A program made the translations under genes and the position numbers. From Thauera sp. JM12B12 (GTDB lineage Bacteria; Pseudomonadota; Gammaproteobacteria; Burkholderiales; Rhodocyclaceae), in assembly GCF_039614725.1 (NCBI RefSeq), contig NZ_CP154859.1, positions 4,030,001-4,094,000 on the forward strand: a DNA stretch of 64,000 nucleotides. Direction: 5' to 3'. Of this stretch, positions 56,006-64,000 are shown piece after piece. The first letter of the stretch is position 1; every line of letters begins with the position of its first letter. The notes under the pieces are model-generated. The model saw only the letters and a list, made by a program, of their open reading frames with translations. It did no database searches and was not told the origin of the DNA.

Positions 56006-56674
56006 TCAGTCGGTCGAAATTCTCAGTGCCGCCGCACAGGCCACCGGCGCCAGCGCGATCGCCCCTGCCAGGCCACCACCCAGCAGCAGCAGGTGCGCAA
56101 CCGCCCCGGAGCCGGACAGCTCCGCCTCCACCGCCCCTGCGCCGAAGATCAGCACCGGAACGAACAGCGGCAGGACGAGCAGCGCCAGCAACATCCCGCC
56201 GCCACGCAAACCCAGCGTGAGCGCTGCGCCCACCGCGCCCAGCAATGCCAGGATCGGCGTCCCGAGCGCCAAACTTAGTATCAGCACCGGCAGACCGCCT
56301 TGCTCCAGGTCAAGCAGCAGCGCCATGGCCGGCGCCACCGCCACCACCGGCAATCCGGTGCTGATCCAGAACGCGAGCACCTTGGCCATCACCCACAGTG
56401 CTGCCGGCTCCCTGGACAGCAGGAGTTGCTCGAGAGTTCCGTCCGCGTAGTCCTGGGCAAACAGGCGGTGCAGCGACAGCAGGCAGGCCAGCAAGGCGGC
56501 GACCCACAGCACGCCGGGCGCGATCGCACGCAACTGGTTGGGCTCGGCGCCGACCCCGAACGGGAACAGGCACACGACGATGATGAAGAAGGCCAGCGTC
56601 ACCAGCACGTCGGCTCGGCCACGCCAGGCGAGCAACAGGTCGCGCCGCAGCACCGCGAAGAAGGTGCTCAGCAT
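56006..56674 (-). CDS. ccmB: Heme exporter protein CcmB
   Basis: 222 residues from the ATG at 56674. Six hydrophobic helices; LRRDLLLAWRGRADVLVTLAFFIIVVCLFPFGVG and DYADGTLEQLLLS are typical. It is the ABC-type membrane partner of CcmA, releasing holo-CcmE from CcmC. Overlaps ccmA by seven bases. Confidence 0.94.
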   Translation of the reverse strand: MLSTFFAVLRRDLLLAWRGRADVLVTLAFFIIVVCLFPFGVGAEPNQLRAIAPGVLWVAALLACLLSLHRLFAQDYADGTLEQLLLSREPAALWVMAKVLAFWISTGLPVVAVAPAMALLLDLEQGGLPVLILSLALGTPILALLGAVGAALTLGLRGGGMLLALLVLPLFVPVLIFGAGAVEAELSGSGAVAHLLLLGGGLAGAIALAPVACAAALRISTD

Positions 56675-57294
56675 GCGAAGGCCCCGACGTCGAGCACCGC
56701 GGGCGGACGCCGGAAGGGTGCGTCCTGGTGCGTGGTCAGCATGACCATTCCGCCTGCATCGCAGTGATCGGAGAGGGTCGCGGCAAGGTCGGCGACCGCA
56801 TGCACATCGAGCGCGGTGAAGGGCTCGTCGAGCACCCACAGCGGCCGGTTGGCGGACAGGAACAGGCGCGCCAGACCGACGCGGCGGCGTTGTCCCTGCG
56901 ACAGCACGCGCGCAGGCAGGTCGAGCTGGTTGGCGAGACCGATGCGCACGAGCGCATCGACGCAGCGCTGCGCATCGACCTCATCGCCCGCAGCCGAACA
57001 CGCGAAGCGCAGGTTCTCGAGCGGCGTGAGAAGGTCATTGAGCGCGGCAGCGTGGCCGAGATATAGCAACTCGCCATGGAAGGCCTCGCGCTCGCGGCGG
57101 ATGGAGTGCCCGCGCCACTGCACCTCGCCCGCCTCGGGCATGGCCAGGCCGGTGACCAGCCGCAACAGGCTGGTCTTGCCAACGCCGTTGGGACCGGCCA
57201 CGCGCAACAGCTCACCTGCCGGCAGGCGGAAGGCGAGGTCGCGGAAAAGCAGGCGATCGCCCTTCAGGCAGGCGAGTTGTCGGACTTCGAGCAT
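56668..57294 (-). CDS. ccmA: Cytochrome c maturation ATPase CcmA
   Basis: 208 residues from the ATG at 57294 (MLEVRQLACLKGDRLLFRDLAF). Walker A GPNGVGKTS, signature LSQGQRRRVGLARLF and Walker B LWVLDEPFTALD are present. ATP hydrolysis by CcmAB drives heme release from the CcmC-CcmE complex. First gene of the ccm operon, 154 bases after napC. Confidence 0.94.
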   Translation of the reverse strand: MLEVRQLACLKGDRLLFRDLAFRLPAGELLRVAGPNGVGKTSLLRLVTGLAMPEAGEVQWRGHSIRREREAFHGELLYLGHAAALNDLLTPLENLRFACSAAGDEVDAQRCVDALVRIGLANQLDLPARVLSQGQRRRVGLARLFLSANRPLWVLDEPFTALDVHAVADLAATLSDHCDAGGMVMLTTHQDAPFRRPPAVLDVGAFAC

Positions 57295-57397
57295 GGGGAC
57301 GGATTGAACCACAGCCACGGCAGTGAGCGCCATCCCGGCACGGCGCGAAAGGGCTGGCCGAGTGAGGCGCCCCATCGCCCGGGGCGCAGGGCGAACC

Positions 57398-57433
57398 GGG
57401 CCGCACCGTGCGCATGCGCACCCGGTGCGGCCC
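57398..57433 (-). terminator. Hairpin between napC and ccmA
   Basis: GGGCCGCACCG (57398-57408) and CGGTGCGGCCC (57423-57433) enclose the 12-base palindrome TGCGCATGCGCA. It probably ends the nap transcript, but the minus-strand tail is GGTTCGC rather than a T-run. Confidence 0.6.
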
Positions 57434-57448
57434 TGAGGAGCGCGCGGA

Positions 57449-58075
57449 TTACTGCTGGGCGGCAGGCGGCCGCGGATGCAGCATCTCCGGCGCCACGCCG
57501 CTGCGCTCGGCACCGATGTTCTGGACCACGGGCGGCAGCGAGTGGGCGATGCCCTTGTGGCAGTCGATGCAGGTCTTGCCCTCGGCGAAGCCGGCCTGGT
57601 GCATCTGGTTGGAGCGACGGCCCTGCACCGAGTAGTCGAAGTACTCGTAGTTGTGGCAGTTGCGGCACTCCTGAGAGTTGTTCGCCTTCATCCGGCGCCA
57701 CTCGTTCTCGGCCAGGCGCAGGCGCTCCTGGTTGAACTTCTCCGGTGTGTCGATCGTGCCCATGACCTTGCCGTAGAGCTCGCGCGAGGCCTTGACCTTG
57801 CGGATCATCTTGGGGCCCCACTCCTTGGGCACGTGGCAATCCGGGCAGGTCGCGCGCACGCCGGTGCGGTTCTGGTAGTGGATGGTGTTGCGGTACTCCT
57901 TGAAGACGTTCTCCTGCATCTCGTGGCAGGAGATGCAGAACTTCTCCGTGTTGGTCATCTCCAGGGCCCAGTTGAAGCCACCCCAGAACACCACACCGGC
58001 CGCGAACAGCAGCACCACCGCGCCCCAACCGGCGCCACGGATGCGCTGCATCAGACTCTTTTTGTTGTCGGTCAT
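57449..58075 (-). CDS. napC: Membrane-anchored tetraheme cytochrome NapC
   Basis: 208 residues. One N-terminal membrane helix and four CxxCH heme sites (CISCH, CPDCH, CRNCH, CIDCH), the NapC/NirT family pattern. It oxidises quinol and passes electrons to NapB. Last gene of napFDAGHBC; the c-type hemes need the neighbouring Ccm system. Confidence 0.96.
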   Translation of the reverse strand: MTDNKKSLMQRIRGAGWGAVVLLFAAGVVFWGGFNWALEMTNTEKFCISCHEMQENVFKEYRNTIHYQNRTGVRATCPDCHVPKEWGPKMIRKVKASRELYGKVMGTIDTPEKFNQERLRLAENEWRRMKANNSQECRNCHNYEYFDYSVQGRRSNQMHQAGFAEGKTCIDCHKGIAHSLPPVVQNIGAERSGVAPEMLHPRPPAAQQ

Positions 58076-58097
58076 TTCATACCCCGTTCAGACGTCC

Positions 58098-58550
58098 TCA
58101 GCGCAGGCCCTGGGCGCGCTGGAACTGGTTTTCGACCAGCGGGCGGGCATCGGTCTGCGGCACATGGCACTGCAGGCAGAAGTAGCGCCGCGGCGAGATG
58201 TTGGAAAGCTCGCTCCCCTCGCGATCCTTGAAGTGGGTGACGCTGACCTTGGTTGCACCGGTCTCGCGGTAGCGCGTCCAGGAGTGGCAGTCCATGCACT
58301 TGTTGAAGTTGATCGAGACCTCGTAACCATCGACCTTGTGCGGCACCAGTGGCGGTTGCTGCACGTAGTCGCGCGGCAGGGGCGCCTGGTCCGGGATGGG
58401 CTTGAAGTTGCCGACCGCCAGTTCCGGGTCGGCGACGTCGGCGCCACGGATACTGCGGACGCTCTGGGCCTCCGCGACATCGGGCAGTGCGGCGCCGATG
58501 CCGAGTGCGGCGACGAGCGCGATCACGAGATTGCGGGTTTGTTTTTTCAT
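58098..58550 (-). CDS. napB: Diheme cytochrome NapB
   Basis: 150 residues from the ATG at 58550. The signal peptide ends DVAEAQ. Two heme sites, KCMDCHSW and FCLQCHVPQTD, with VPQTDARPLVENQFQ a family signature. It is the small subunit of periplasmic nitrate reductase, relaying electrons from NapC to NapA. Confidence 0.96.
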   Translation of the reverse strand: MKKQTRNLVIALVAALGIGAALPDVAEAQSVRSIRGADVADPELAVGNFKPIPDQAPLPRDYVQQPPLVPHKVDGYEVSINFNKCMDCHSWTRYRETGATKVSVTHFKDREGSELSNISPRRYFCLQCHVPQTDARPLVENQFQRAQGLR

Positions 58551-59491
58551 GACTCGCTCCTGTTGAATCGGGTCGTAATACGGAAAACGTCCTTGCCGCA
58601 TACATCCACACAGCGTCCGCAGGTGGTGCAATCAGCATCGAGAATGAGTGGATGGTCCTGGCCCACCGCCTTGAGTGCAGGTCGGATCACCTGCGGCTCG
58701 GGACAGACGGCGAAGCAGTCCATGCAGTCGTTGCAGGCGCTGCGCTTGGCTGCAGACACCTTGAGCACGGAGGCGCGTCCGAGCAGGGCATAGAAGGCGC
58801 CCTGCGGGCACAGGTGGCCACACCAGCCGCGCGGCGCGATCAGCAGGTCGTAGAAGAAGACGCCGCCGACGATGCCCCAGGCCAGGCCGAAGCCGAAGAT
58901 CAGCCCGCGATGGAACATCGACACCGGGTTCACCCACTCCCACGCCAGCGAACCGGTCGCCGCAGCAGTCACCAGCACGAAACCGAGGAGCCAGTAACGC
59001 GTGTTGGCTGCCGGCGCCTTGCCGCCCTTGAGCCCCAGACGCCGCCGCAGCCAGGCAGCCGCATCGGTCACGAGGTTCACCGGACAGACCCAGGAGCAGA
59101 ACAGCCGACCACCGAACAGCACGTAGAAGGCGAGCACGATGCCCCCCCCCAGCAAGGCCTCCTGGTAAGGCCACTGCCCGGCCGCGAACTGCTGCGCGAT
59201 CAGGAAGGGGTCGGTGAGCGGCAGCACGCCCAGGGTGAGGCTGGACGACAGGTTGCCCTTGACGATCCACCAGCCGAGCGCGGGCCCGACGAGGAAGAGC
59301 GCCAGGATGCCGAGCTGCGAGGCACGCCGCAGCAACAGCCACTTGTGGGCACGCAGCCAGCCCTTGGCCTCGATCGCTTCCTGTCCGGGACGCGCGACCA
59401 CGCCACGCATCGCGGCGCCACGTACGCTGGTGGGCGGCACCTTGCGCTCTGGCTTGCCGCCGTTGATTGCGGAGGTCGTCGGGGCGCTCAT
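58547..59491 (-). CDS. napH: Quinol dehydrogenase membrane component NapH
   Basis: 314 residues from the ATG at 59491, which overlaps the napG stop; an ATG at 59500 is possible. Four membrane helices, two cytoplasmic CxxxCP motifs ([10 protein letters not shown] and [11 protein letters not shown]) and two C-terminal [4Fe-4S] motifs ([14 protein letters not shown] and [16 protein letters not shown]). With NapG it forms a ubiquinol-oxidising unit. Confidence 0.96.
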   Translation of the reverse strand: MSAPTTSAINGGKPERKVPPTSVRGAAMRGVVARPGQEAIEAKGWLRAHKWLLLRRASQLGILALFLVGPALGWWIVKGNLSSSLTLGVLPLTDPFLIAQQFAAGQWPYQEALLGGGIVLAFYVLFGGRLFCSWVCPVNLVTDAAAWLRRRLGLKGGKAPAANTRYWLLGFVLVTAAATGSLAWEWVNPVSMFHRGLIFGFGLAWGIVGGVFFYDLLIAPRGWCGHLCPQGAFYALLGRASVLKVSAAKRSACNDCMDCFAVCPEPQVIRPALKAVGQDHPLILDADCTTCGRCVDVCGKDVFRITTRFNRSES

Positions 59492-60363
59492 GGCTTCCAC
59501 CCCGAATCAAGCCCGCCCGGCGCCGCCGGGGCGTAGTCCGGCACACGCGGCGGTTCCTCACCGGGACGCACGCGGGTGTCACCATAGGCCTTGTCTTCCA
59601 GGCCACGCACGGGCAGTTCGATCTGGTCGCCGATGAGGGACTGGCCCGCGGCTTCCTTCTCTTCCCAGCCGCGCAGGTAGTGCTCGGCCTTCGAGCCCTG
59701 AGCGAGCTTGATCGGCAGCACCTTGATCGCCGACTCGCCCGGAAGCACGCAGGCCTGCTCGCACTTGCCGCAGCCGGTGCAGTGCTCCGAATGCACCGTG
59801 GGCAGCAACATGGCGTGGCGGTCCGAGCGCGGGTTGTGCATGCGCTCGAGCGTGATCGCCTTGTCGATGACCGGGCACACGCGGTAACAGACATCGCAGC
59901 GCAGGCCGAGGAAGTTGAGGCAGTTCTCCTGGTCGATGAGCACGGCCAGCCCCATGCGCGACTGCTCGATGTCGGTGAGCGCACGGTCGAGCGCACCGGT
60001 CGGACAGGCCACCACGCAGGGAATGTCCTCGCACATCTCGCACGGGATCCTGCGCGCCTCGAAGTACGGCGTGCCGGTAGCCACGCTGTCGCCGAGCTCG
60101 GCCAGCTTCAGGGTGTTGTAGGGACAGTCGCGCACGCACAGGCCGCAGCGCACGCAGGCTGCCAGGAACGCCGCTTCGGGGAGGGCGCCGGGAGGACGGA
60201 TGGCAGTGGCCGGCAACGCCGACGCCTGCTCCGCGTACATCCCGACGCCGAGCGCGAGCAGACCGGCTCCGCCCGCCACGCCGGCCGATTCCTTCAGGAA
60301 ACGGCGGCGCGAGGTCGGAACCTTCGTCCCGCTGCGCTCAGTCTTGTCCACTTGCTTGCTCAT
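59488..60363 (-). CDS. napG: Ferredoxin-type protein NapG
   Basis: 291 residues. The N-terminal [21 protein letters not shown] is a twin-arginine export signal. Four [4Fe-4S] clusters are predicted: [35 protein letters not shown] and [11 protein letters not shown]. Periplasmic partner of NapH, carrying electrons towards NapC/NapB. Confidence 0.96.
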   Translation of the reverse strand: MSKQVDKTERSGTKVPTSRRRFLKESAGVAGGAGLLALGVGMYAEQASALPATAIRPPGALPEAAFLAACVRCGLCVRDCPYNTLKLAELGDSVATGTPYFEARRIPCEMCEDIPCVVACPTGALDRALTDIEQSRMGLAVLIDQENCLNFLGLRCDVCYRVCPVIDKAITLERMHNPRSDRHAMLLPTVHSEHCTGCGKCEQACVLPGESAIKVLPIKLAQGSKAEHYLRGWEEKEAAGQSLIGDQIELPVRGLEDKAYGDTRVRPGEEPPRVPDYAPAAPGGLDSGWKP

Positions 60364-60437
60364 GTGTGTCGTGGATCACCGGCTCCGCACGCCGCCCCCC
60401 GGTCGATCGTGCGGAACCCAGTTTCACGCCTCCATCA

Positions 60438-62984
60438 TCAGGCCTTGACCACCTTCACCGGGCACTTCTTGAAGTCGGTTTCCTTGGAGATCGGGCAGGT
60501 CGCGTCCAGGATCAGCTTGTTCACCAGGCGCCCTTCGTCGAAGAAGGGGATGAAGATCAGGCCGACCGGCGGCTTGTTGCGCCCACGCGTCTCGAGGCGC
60601 GCCACCACCTCGCCACGCTTGGAGATCACCTTGACTGCCATGCCGCGCTGCAGGCCGCGCTTCTGCGCGTCCTCCGGGTGCATGAAGACCTGCGCATCCG
60701 GAACCGAACGGTGCAGCTCGGGCACGCGACGGGTCATCGAGCCGGTGTGCCAGTGCTCCAGGACACGCCCGGTACACATCCACATGTCGTACTCGGCGTC
60801 CGGCATCTCGGGCGGATCCTGATAGGGCAGCGCGAAGACGATCGCCTTCTTGTCGGGATGTCCGTAGAAGCTCCAGCCTTCCCCGGCCTGGACGTAGGGG
60901 TCGTAGCCTTCGCGGTAGCGCCACAGGGTTTCCTTGCCCTCGACCACCGGCCAGCGGAAACCGCGCGCACGATGGTAGGCATCGAAGTCGGCGAGGTCGT
61001 GCGCCTTGCCACGCCCGAAGGTCGCGTACTCCTCGAACAGGCCTTTCTGAAGGTAGTAGCCGAGCGCCTGCGACTCGTCGTTCATGTAGCCCGGAATCGC
61101 GTGCTCGTTGACCTTGGCCACCTCCTCGAGCGGAAACTTGTTGACCTGGCCGTTGGCATAGAGCACGTCGTAGAGGGTCTTGCCCTTGTACTCCGGCATC
61201 TTGTCGAGCAGCTCGGCCGGCCACACCTCCTCGACCTTGAAGCGCTTGGAGAACTCGATGTACTGCCACAGGTCGGACTTGGCCTCGCCCGGCGCCTTCA
61301 CCTGCTGACGCCAGAACTGGCTGCGGCGCTCGGCATTGCCGAAGGCGCCTTCCTTCTCGGCCCACATCGCGCACGGCAGGATGAGGTCGGCCGACAGCGC
61401 GGACACGGTCGGATAGACGTCGGAGACGACGACGAAGGCTTCGGGATTGCGCCAGCCCGGGTAGATCTCGTCATTGACGTTCGGACCCGCCTGCATGTTG
61501 TTGGTGGTCGTGGTCCAGTAGCACTTGAGCGTGCCGTCCTTGAGCGCGCGGCTCTGGGCCACGGCGTGCAACCCGATCCAGTCGGGAATGGTGCCTTCGG
61601 GCAGCTTCCAGACCTTTTCGGCGAACGCGCGGTGCTTGGGATTGTTCACCACCATGTCCGCGGGCAGGCGGTGGGCGAAGGTGCCGACCTCGCGCGCGGT
61701 ACCGCAGGCCGAGGGCTGGCCGGTGAGCGAGAACGGGCTGTTGCCCGGCTCGGCGATCTTGCCCACCAGCAGGTGGACGTTGTAGATCATGTTGTTCACC
61801 CAGGTGCCGCGGGTGTGCTGGTTGAAGCCCATGGTCCAGAACGACGTGACCTTGCGCTTCGGGTCGGCATAGACCTCGGCCATGCGCTTGAGGTGGGTCT
61901 CGGGCACGCCCGAAAGCTGCGACGTCTTCTCGAGCGTGTATTCGGACACGTAGGCGGCGAACTCCTCGAACGTCATGTCCTCGGACTTGCCCGGGTTGCC
62001 CTTGGGCTTGCCGTCGGCGCCGGGATAGCCGTTGTTGGTGGCCTTGGCCTCGAGCGGATGATTGCCGCGCAGACCGTAGCCGATGTCGGTCTCGCCACGC
62101 TTGAACTTGACGTGCTTGGCGACGAAGTCCTTGTTCACCGCGCCGGTCGAGATGATGTGGTGGCAGATGTAGTTGAGGATCGCCAGGTCGGTCTGCGGCT
62201 TGAAGATCATCGGGTTGTCGGCGAGCTCGTACGAGCGATGCTCGAAGGTCGACAGCACGTGCACTTCACAGCCCGAATGGGTCAGGCGGCGGTCGGTGAT
62301 GCGGCTCCACAGGATGGGGTGCATCTCGGCCATGTTCGAGCCCCACAGCACGAAGGCGTCGGCGTTCTCGATGTCGTCATAGCACCCCATCGGCTCGTCC
62401 ATGCCGAAGGTGCGCATGAAGCCGGCCACCGCCGAAGCCATGCAGTGGCGGGCGTTGGGGTCGATGTTGTTGGTGCGGAAGCCGGCCTTGTGCAGCTTGG
62501 CGGCGGCATAGCCTTCCCAGATCGTCCACTGGCCGGAGCCGAACATGCCGATCGAGCGCGGGCCGTGCGCCTTGAGCGCGGCCTTCCACTTCTCGGCCAT
62601 GATGTCGAAGGCCTGGTCCCAGGTGATCGGGGTGAACTCGCCGTTCTTGTCGTACTGGCCGCCGCGCATGCGCAGCAGCGGCTTGGTCAGGCGGTCCTCG
62701 CCGTACATGATCTTGGACAGGAAGTAGCCCTTGATGCAGTTCAGGCCGCGGTTGACCGGCGAGTCCGGGTCGCCCTGCGAGGCCACCACGCGCCCGTTCT
62801 GCACCCCCACAAGGACCGAGCAGCCGGTGCCGCAGAAGCGACAGGCGGCCTTGTCCCAGCGCACGGTGGTACCCGCAGAAGCAGCGCCCTGCGCCTGCGT
62901 CACAACGGGAATGCTGATGCCCGCCGTGGCAGCGGCGGCGGCAATCGCGTTGTTCTTGATGAATTCGCGTCGATTCATGCTCAT
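60438..62984 (-). CDS. napA: Periplasmic nitrate reductase catalytic subunit NapA
   Basis: 848 residues. A twin-arginine signal [17 protein letters not shown] exports the folded protein. The [4Fe-4S] ligands are C48, C51, C55 and C83; the molybdenum ligand is C181 in [14 protein letters not shown]. The remaining bis-MGD-binding domains run to the C-terminus, which ends with the DUF of [21 protein letters not shown]. It reduces nitrate to nitrite. NapD is encoded directly upstream. Confidence 0.97.
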   Translation of the reverse strand: MSMNRREFIKNNAIAAAAATAGISIPVVTQAQGAASAGTTVRWDKAACRFCGTGCSVLVGVQNGRVVASQGDPDSPVNRGLNCIKGYFLSKIMYGEDRLTKPLLRMRGGQYDKNGEFTPITWDQAFDIMAEKWKAALKAHGPRSIGMFGSGQWTIWEGYAAAKLHKAGFRTNNIDPNARHCMASAVAGFMRTFGMDEPMGCYDDIENADAFVLWGSNMAEMHPILWSRITDRRLTHSGCEVHVLSTFEHRSYELADNPMIFKPQTDLAILNYICHHIISTGAVNKDFVAKHVKFKRGETDIGYGLRGNHPLEAKATNNGYPGADGKPKGNPGKSEDMTFEEFAAYVSEYTLEKTSQLSGVPETHLKRMAEVYADPKRKVTSFWTMGFNQHTRGTWVNNMIYNVHLLVGKIAEPGNSPFSLTGQPSACGTAREVGTFAHRLPADMVVNNPKHRAFAEKVWKLPEGTIPDWIGLHAVAQSRALKDGTLKCYWTTTTNNMQAGPNVNDEIYPGWRNPEAFVVVSDVYPTVSALSADLILPCAMWAEKEGAFGNAERRSQFWRQQVKAPGEAKSDLWQYIEFSKRFKVEEVWPAELLDKMPEYKGKTLYDVLYANGQVNKFPLEEVAKVNEHAIPGYMNDESQALGYYLQKGLFEEYATFGRGKAHDLADFDAYHRARGFRWPVVEGKETLWRYREGYDPYVQAGEGWSFYGHPDKKAIVFALPYQDPPEMPDAEYDMWMCTGRVLEHWHTGSMTRRVPELHRSVPDAQVFMHPEDAQKRGLQRGMAVKVISKRGEVVARLETRGRNKPPVGLIFIPFFDEGRLVNKLILDATCPISKETDFKKCPVKVVKA

Positions 62985-62985
62985 T

Positions 62986-63240
62986 TCATGCCTCCTGTAA
63001 TTCGAGACCGTCGTCGGTGTATTCGTAAGCGATCGTCAGGCCCTGCACCCTGGGCACCAGATTGACGGCCAGGATCGAGTCGGTGACCGACCAGCCCTCG
63101 CCGTCCTCGATGGTGATGACGATGTTGCCCTGCTCGGCCGAGGAGCCATGCAGCTCCACGCCGGGAATGCGCGACAAGGCATCGATCACCTCGGGAAAGT
63201 CCGCGGGAAACGCCCGCACGACCAGACTTGCAATGTTCAT
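62986..63240 (-). CDS. napD: NapA signal-peptide chaperone NapD
   Basis: 84 residues from the ATG at 63240. [45 protein letters not shown] matches NapD. It binds the NapA twin-arginine signal and prevents premature export. It overlaps napF by four bases and precedes napA by one. Confidence 0.94.
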   Translation of the reverse strand: MNIASLVVRAFPADFPEVIDALSRIPGVELHGSSAEQGNIVITIEDGEGWSVTDSILAVNLVPRVQGLTIAYEYTDDGLELQEA

Positions 63241-63773
63241 GTTTCCCTCTCCGTGGGCAGGTTGTCCGTCGACTGCATCGCGATCGCCCGGGCCGGGCAG
63301 GGGGCGATGCAGGCGCCACAGCCGGTGCATTGCGTGGCGTCGAGTTGCGGCCGCGCCACGCCGCCGAGCTGGGGCCGGAAGCGGATCGCGCTCGCCGGAC
63401 AGGTTTCGCCGCAGACGCGGCATTCCACGCCGGTGGTGGCGAGGCAGCTGGCGCCGATCTCCGCGACGATCGCCCACGGCAGCGCCTGCGCATCGGCACG
63501 CACGAGCGCGCGCGGCTCGCAGTGCGTCACGCAGTCGGCGCAGAAGGTGCACTCGCCGCGGGTGAAATCGACCCCAGGAAAGCCCCCGTCCATGCGCACC
63601 AGGATCCCGGTCGGGCAGGCGTCGATGCAGCGGTCGCAACGCGTGCAGCGGTCGAGGAAGGCAAGCTCATTCACCGCCCACGGCGGGCGCCGCGCGGGCT
63701 TCACGTCGCGTACCCTGCCGCGCAGGAAACCTCTGCGCGAGGGAACGACTGGAGAGGTGCTCGAGGAGGCCAA
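63237..63773 (-). CDS. napF: Ferredoxin-type protein NapF
   Basis: 178 residues starting at TTG 63773; no ATG or GTG is available because an in-frame stop lies just upstream, and SRRGFLRGRVRD near residue 12 is the usual NapF N-terminus. Four cysteine clusters (CTRCDRCIDACP, CTFCADCVTHCEP, CRVCGETCP, CTGCGACIAPCP) carry [4Fe-4S] centres. It is a cytoplasmic protein needed for NapA maturation. First gene of the nap operon, 57 bases after a TTGAC-N4-GTCAA box. Confidence 0.94.
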   Translation of the reverse strand: MASSSTSPVVPSRRGFLRGRVRDVKPARRPPWAVNELAFLDRCTRCDRCIDACPTGILVRMDGGFPGVDFTRGECTFCADCVTHCEPRALVRADAQALPWAIVAEIGASCLATTGVECRVCGETCPASAIRFRPQLGGVARPQLDATQCTGCGACIAPCPARAIAMQSTDNLPTERET

Positions 63774-63801
63774 CTTCTTGTCCGGGTTGTTCGCAACCCG
63801 G

Positions 63802-63843
63802 ATTTAAATCCAGTTGAAACGGCGAGTTATTGACTCGCGTCAA
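63802..63843 (-). promoter_or_regulatory. FNR/DNR-type promoter of the nap operon
   Basis: TTGACTCGCGTCAA (63830-63843) is a perfect palindrome of the CRP/FNR family. On the minus strand, TTAAAT (63807-63802) sits at the spacing expected for a -10 box if the site is centred at -41.5. The G/C at the fourth and fifth outer positions is closer to the DNR/NNR-type than to the FNR TTGAT type. Start would be near 63795. Confidence 0.65.
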
Positions 63844-63919
63844 CCTGCGAACTGATCGCAATTTCCCCGAAAAATCAGGCGTCATGGGCGAGCACCCCGG
63901 CGCCGCGCAGCGGGACCGG

Positions 63920-64000
63920 TCAGGTGCGCATGCGCTCCACCGCCCACACCGCCGCCTCGACGCGCGAGCGCAGGTCGAGCTTGCGCAGGATGTGCTTGAC
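63920..64000 (-). CDS. NarL-type response regulator, C-terminus only
   Basis: The last 26 codons of a gene that enters from beyond the window. They read [22 protein letters not shown] then RMRT, the recognition helix and end of the NarL/FixJ helix-turn-helix domain. NarL itself has [20 protein letters not shown] at this place. With the nap operon beginning 147 bases downstream on the same strand, a nitrate-responsive NarXL-type system is likely. Confidence 0.85.
   Translation of the reverse strand, partial: [26 protein letters not shown]

Noticed and set aside
60366..63065. 899-codon plus-strand ORF opposite napA
   Set aside because: It is an antisense shadow of a well-supported gene in high-GC DNA; its translation is repetitive and lacks family motifs.
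63782..63801. CCGGGTT/AACCCGG hairpin as an RNA leader element of napF
   Set aside because: The predicted start near 63795 would leave half the stem out of the transcript.

Overview
The window is a very GC-rich, gene-dense bacterial chromosome segment. Gene content (periplasmic nitrate reductase with napGH quinol oxidation, a complete Ccm system I, Hyp hydrogenase maturation, RibBA-type riboflavin genes, PilA-type pilins with a sigma-54 promoter, NADP-glutamate dehydrogenase) and codon use suggest a denitrifying betaproteobacterium of the Rhodocyclales, Thauera/Azoarcus-like. That assignment is inference from content, not a database match. No rRNA, tRNA or CRISPR array was seen.

Layout. 1-5253: an accessory block with a 5'-truncated glycine-rich protein, a DUF4157 (eCIS-associated) protein that also carries an OmpA-like segment and a metzincin-type zinc site, a small unknown protein, and a stand-alone sigma-54 activator. 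5418-8244: VanZ-like membrane protein, thioredoxin-like ferredoxin, alpha/beta hydrolase, GST. 8256-11870: a mobile, repeat-rich patch with a yefM-yoeB pair (the toxin stops two residues early), two tandem type IV pilins behind a near-consensus sigma-54 promoter, an intact IS5-type element with CTAA target duplications lying between the second pilin and its likely terminator, and a hepT remnant. 11968-18041: CDGSH protein, histidine phosphatase, cutA, dsbD, then ribE-ribBA-ribH-nusB. 18178-24359: a META/MliC lipoprotein and hypABFCDE, with a short HypF. 24550-29554: YXWGXW lipoprotein, an amino-acid ABC importer, LysR regulator and isochorismatase-like hydrolase. 29708-36260: DEAD helicase, HU, a HupK-like protein, flavin reductase, mutY, LON-domain protein, ubiX. 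36346-39481: branched-chain amino-acid type importer genes without ATPases. 39644-44098: a large EF-hand-like membrane protein, MBL hydrolase and gdhA. 44398-50067: Kbp-like BON/LysM protein, thioesterase, flavoprotein, and a D-alanine catabolism set (Lrp-type regulator, dadA, alanine racemase). 50103-57294: ccmABCDEFGHI. 57449-63773: napFDAGHBC. The window closes in the C-terminus of a NarL-type response regulator.

The right end works as one system. CcmA-I mature the c-type cytochromes NapB and NapC. NapC and NapGH feed quinol electrons to NapB and NapA. A TTGAC-N4-GTCAA box and the neighbouring NarL-like gene point to oxygen/nitrogen-oxide and nitrate control. HypABFCDE and the HupK-like protein imply a NiFe hydrogenase elsewhere in the genome. 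Four REP-like hairpins and a second dispersed 18-bp repeat mark sites of past rearrangement.
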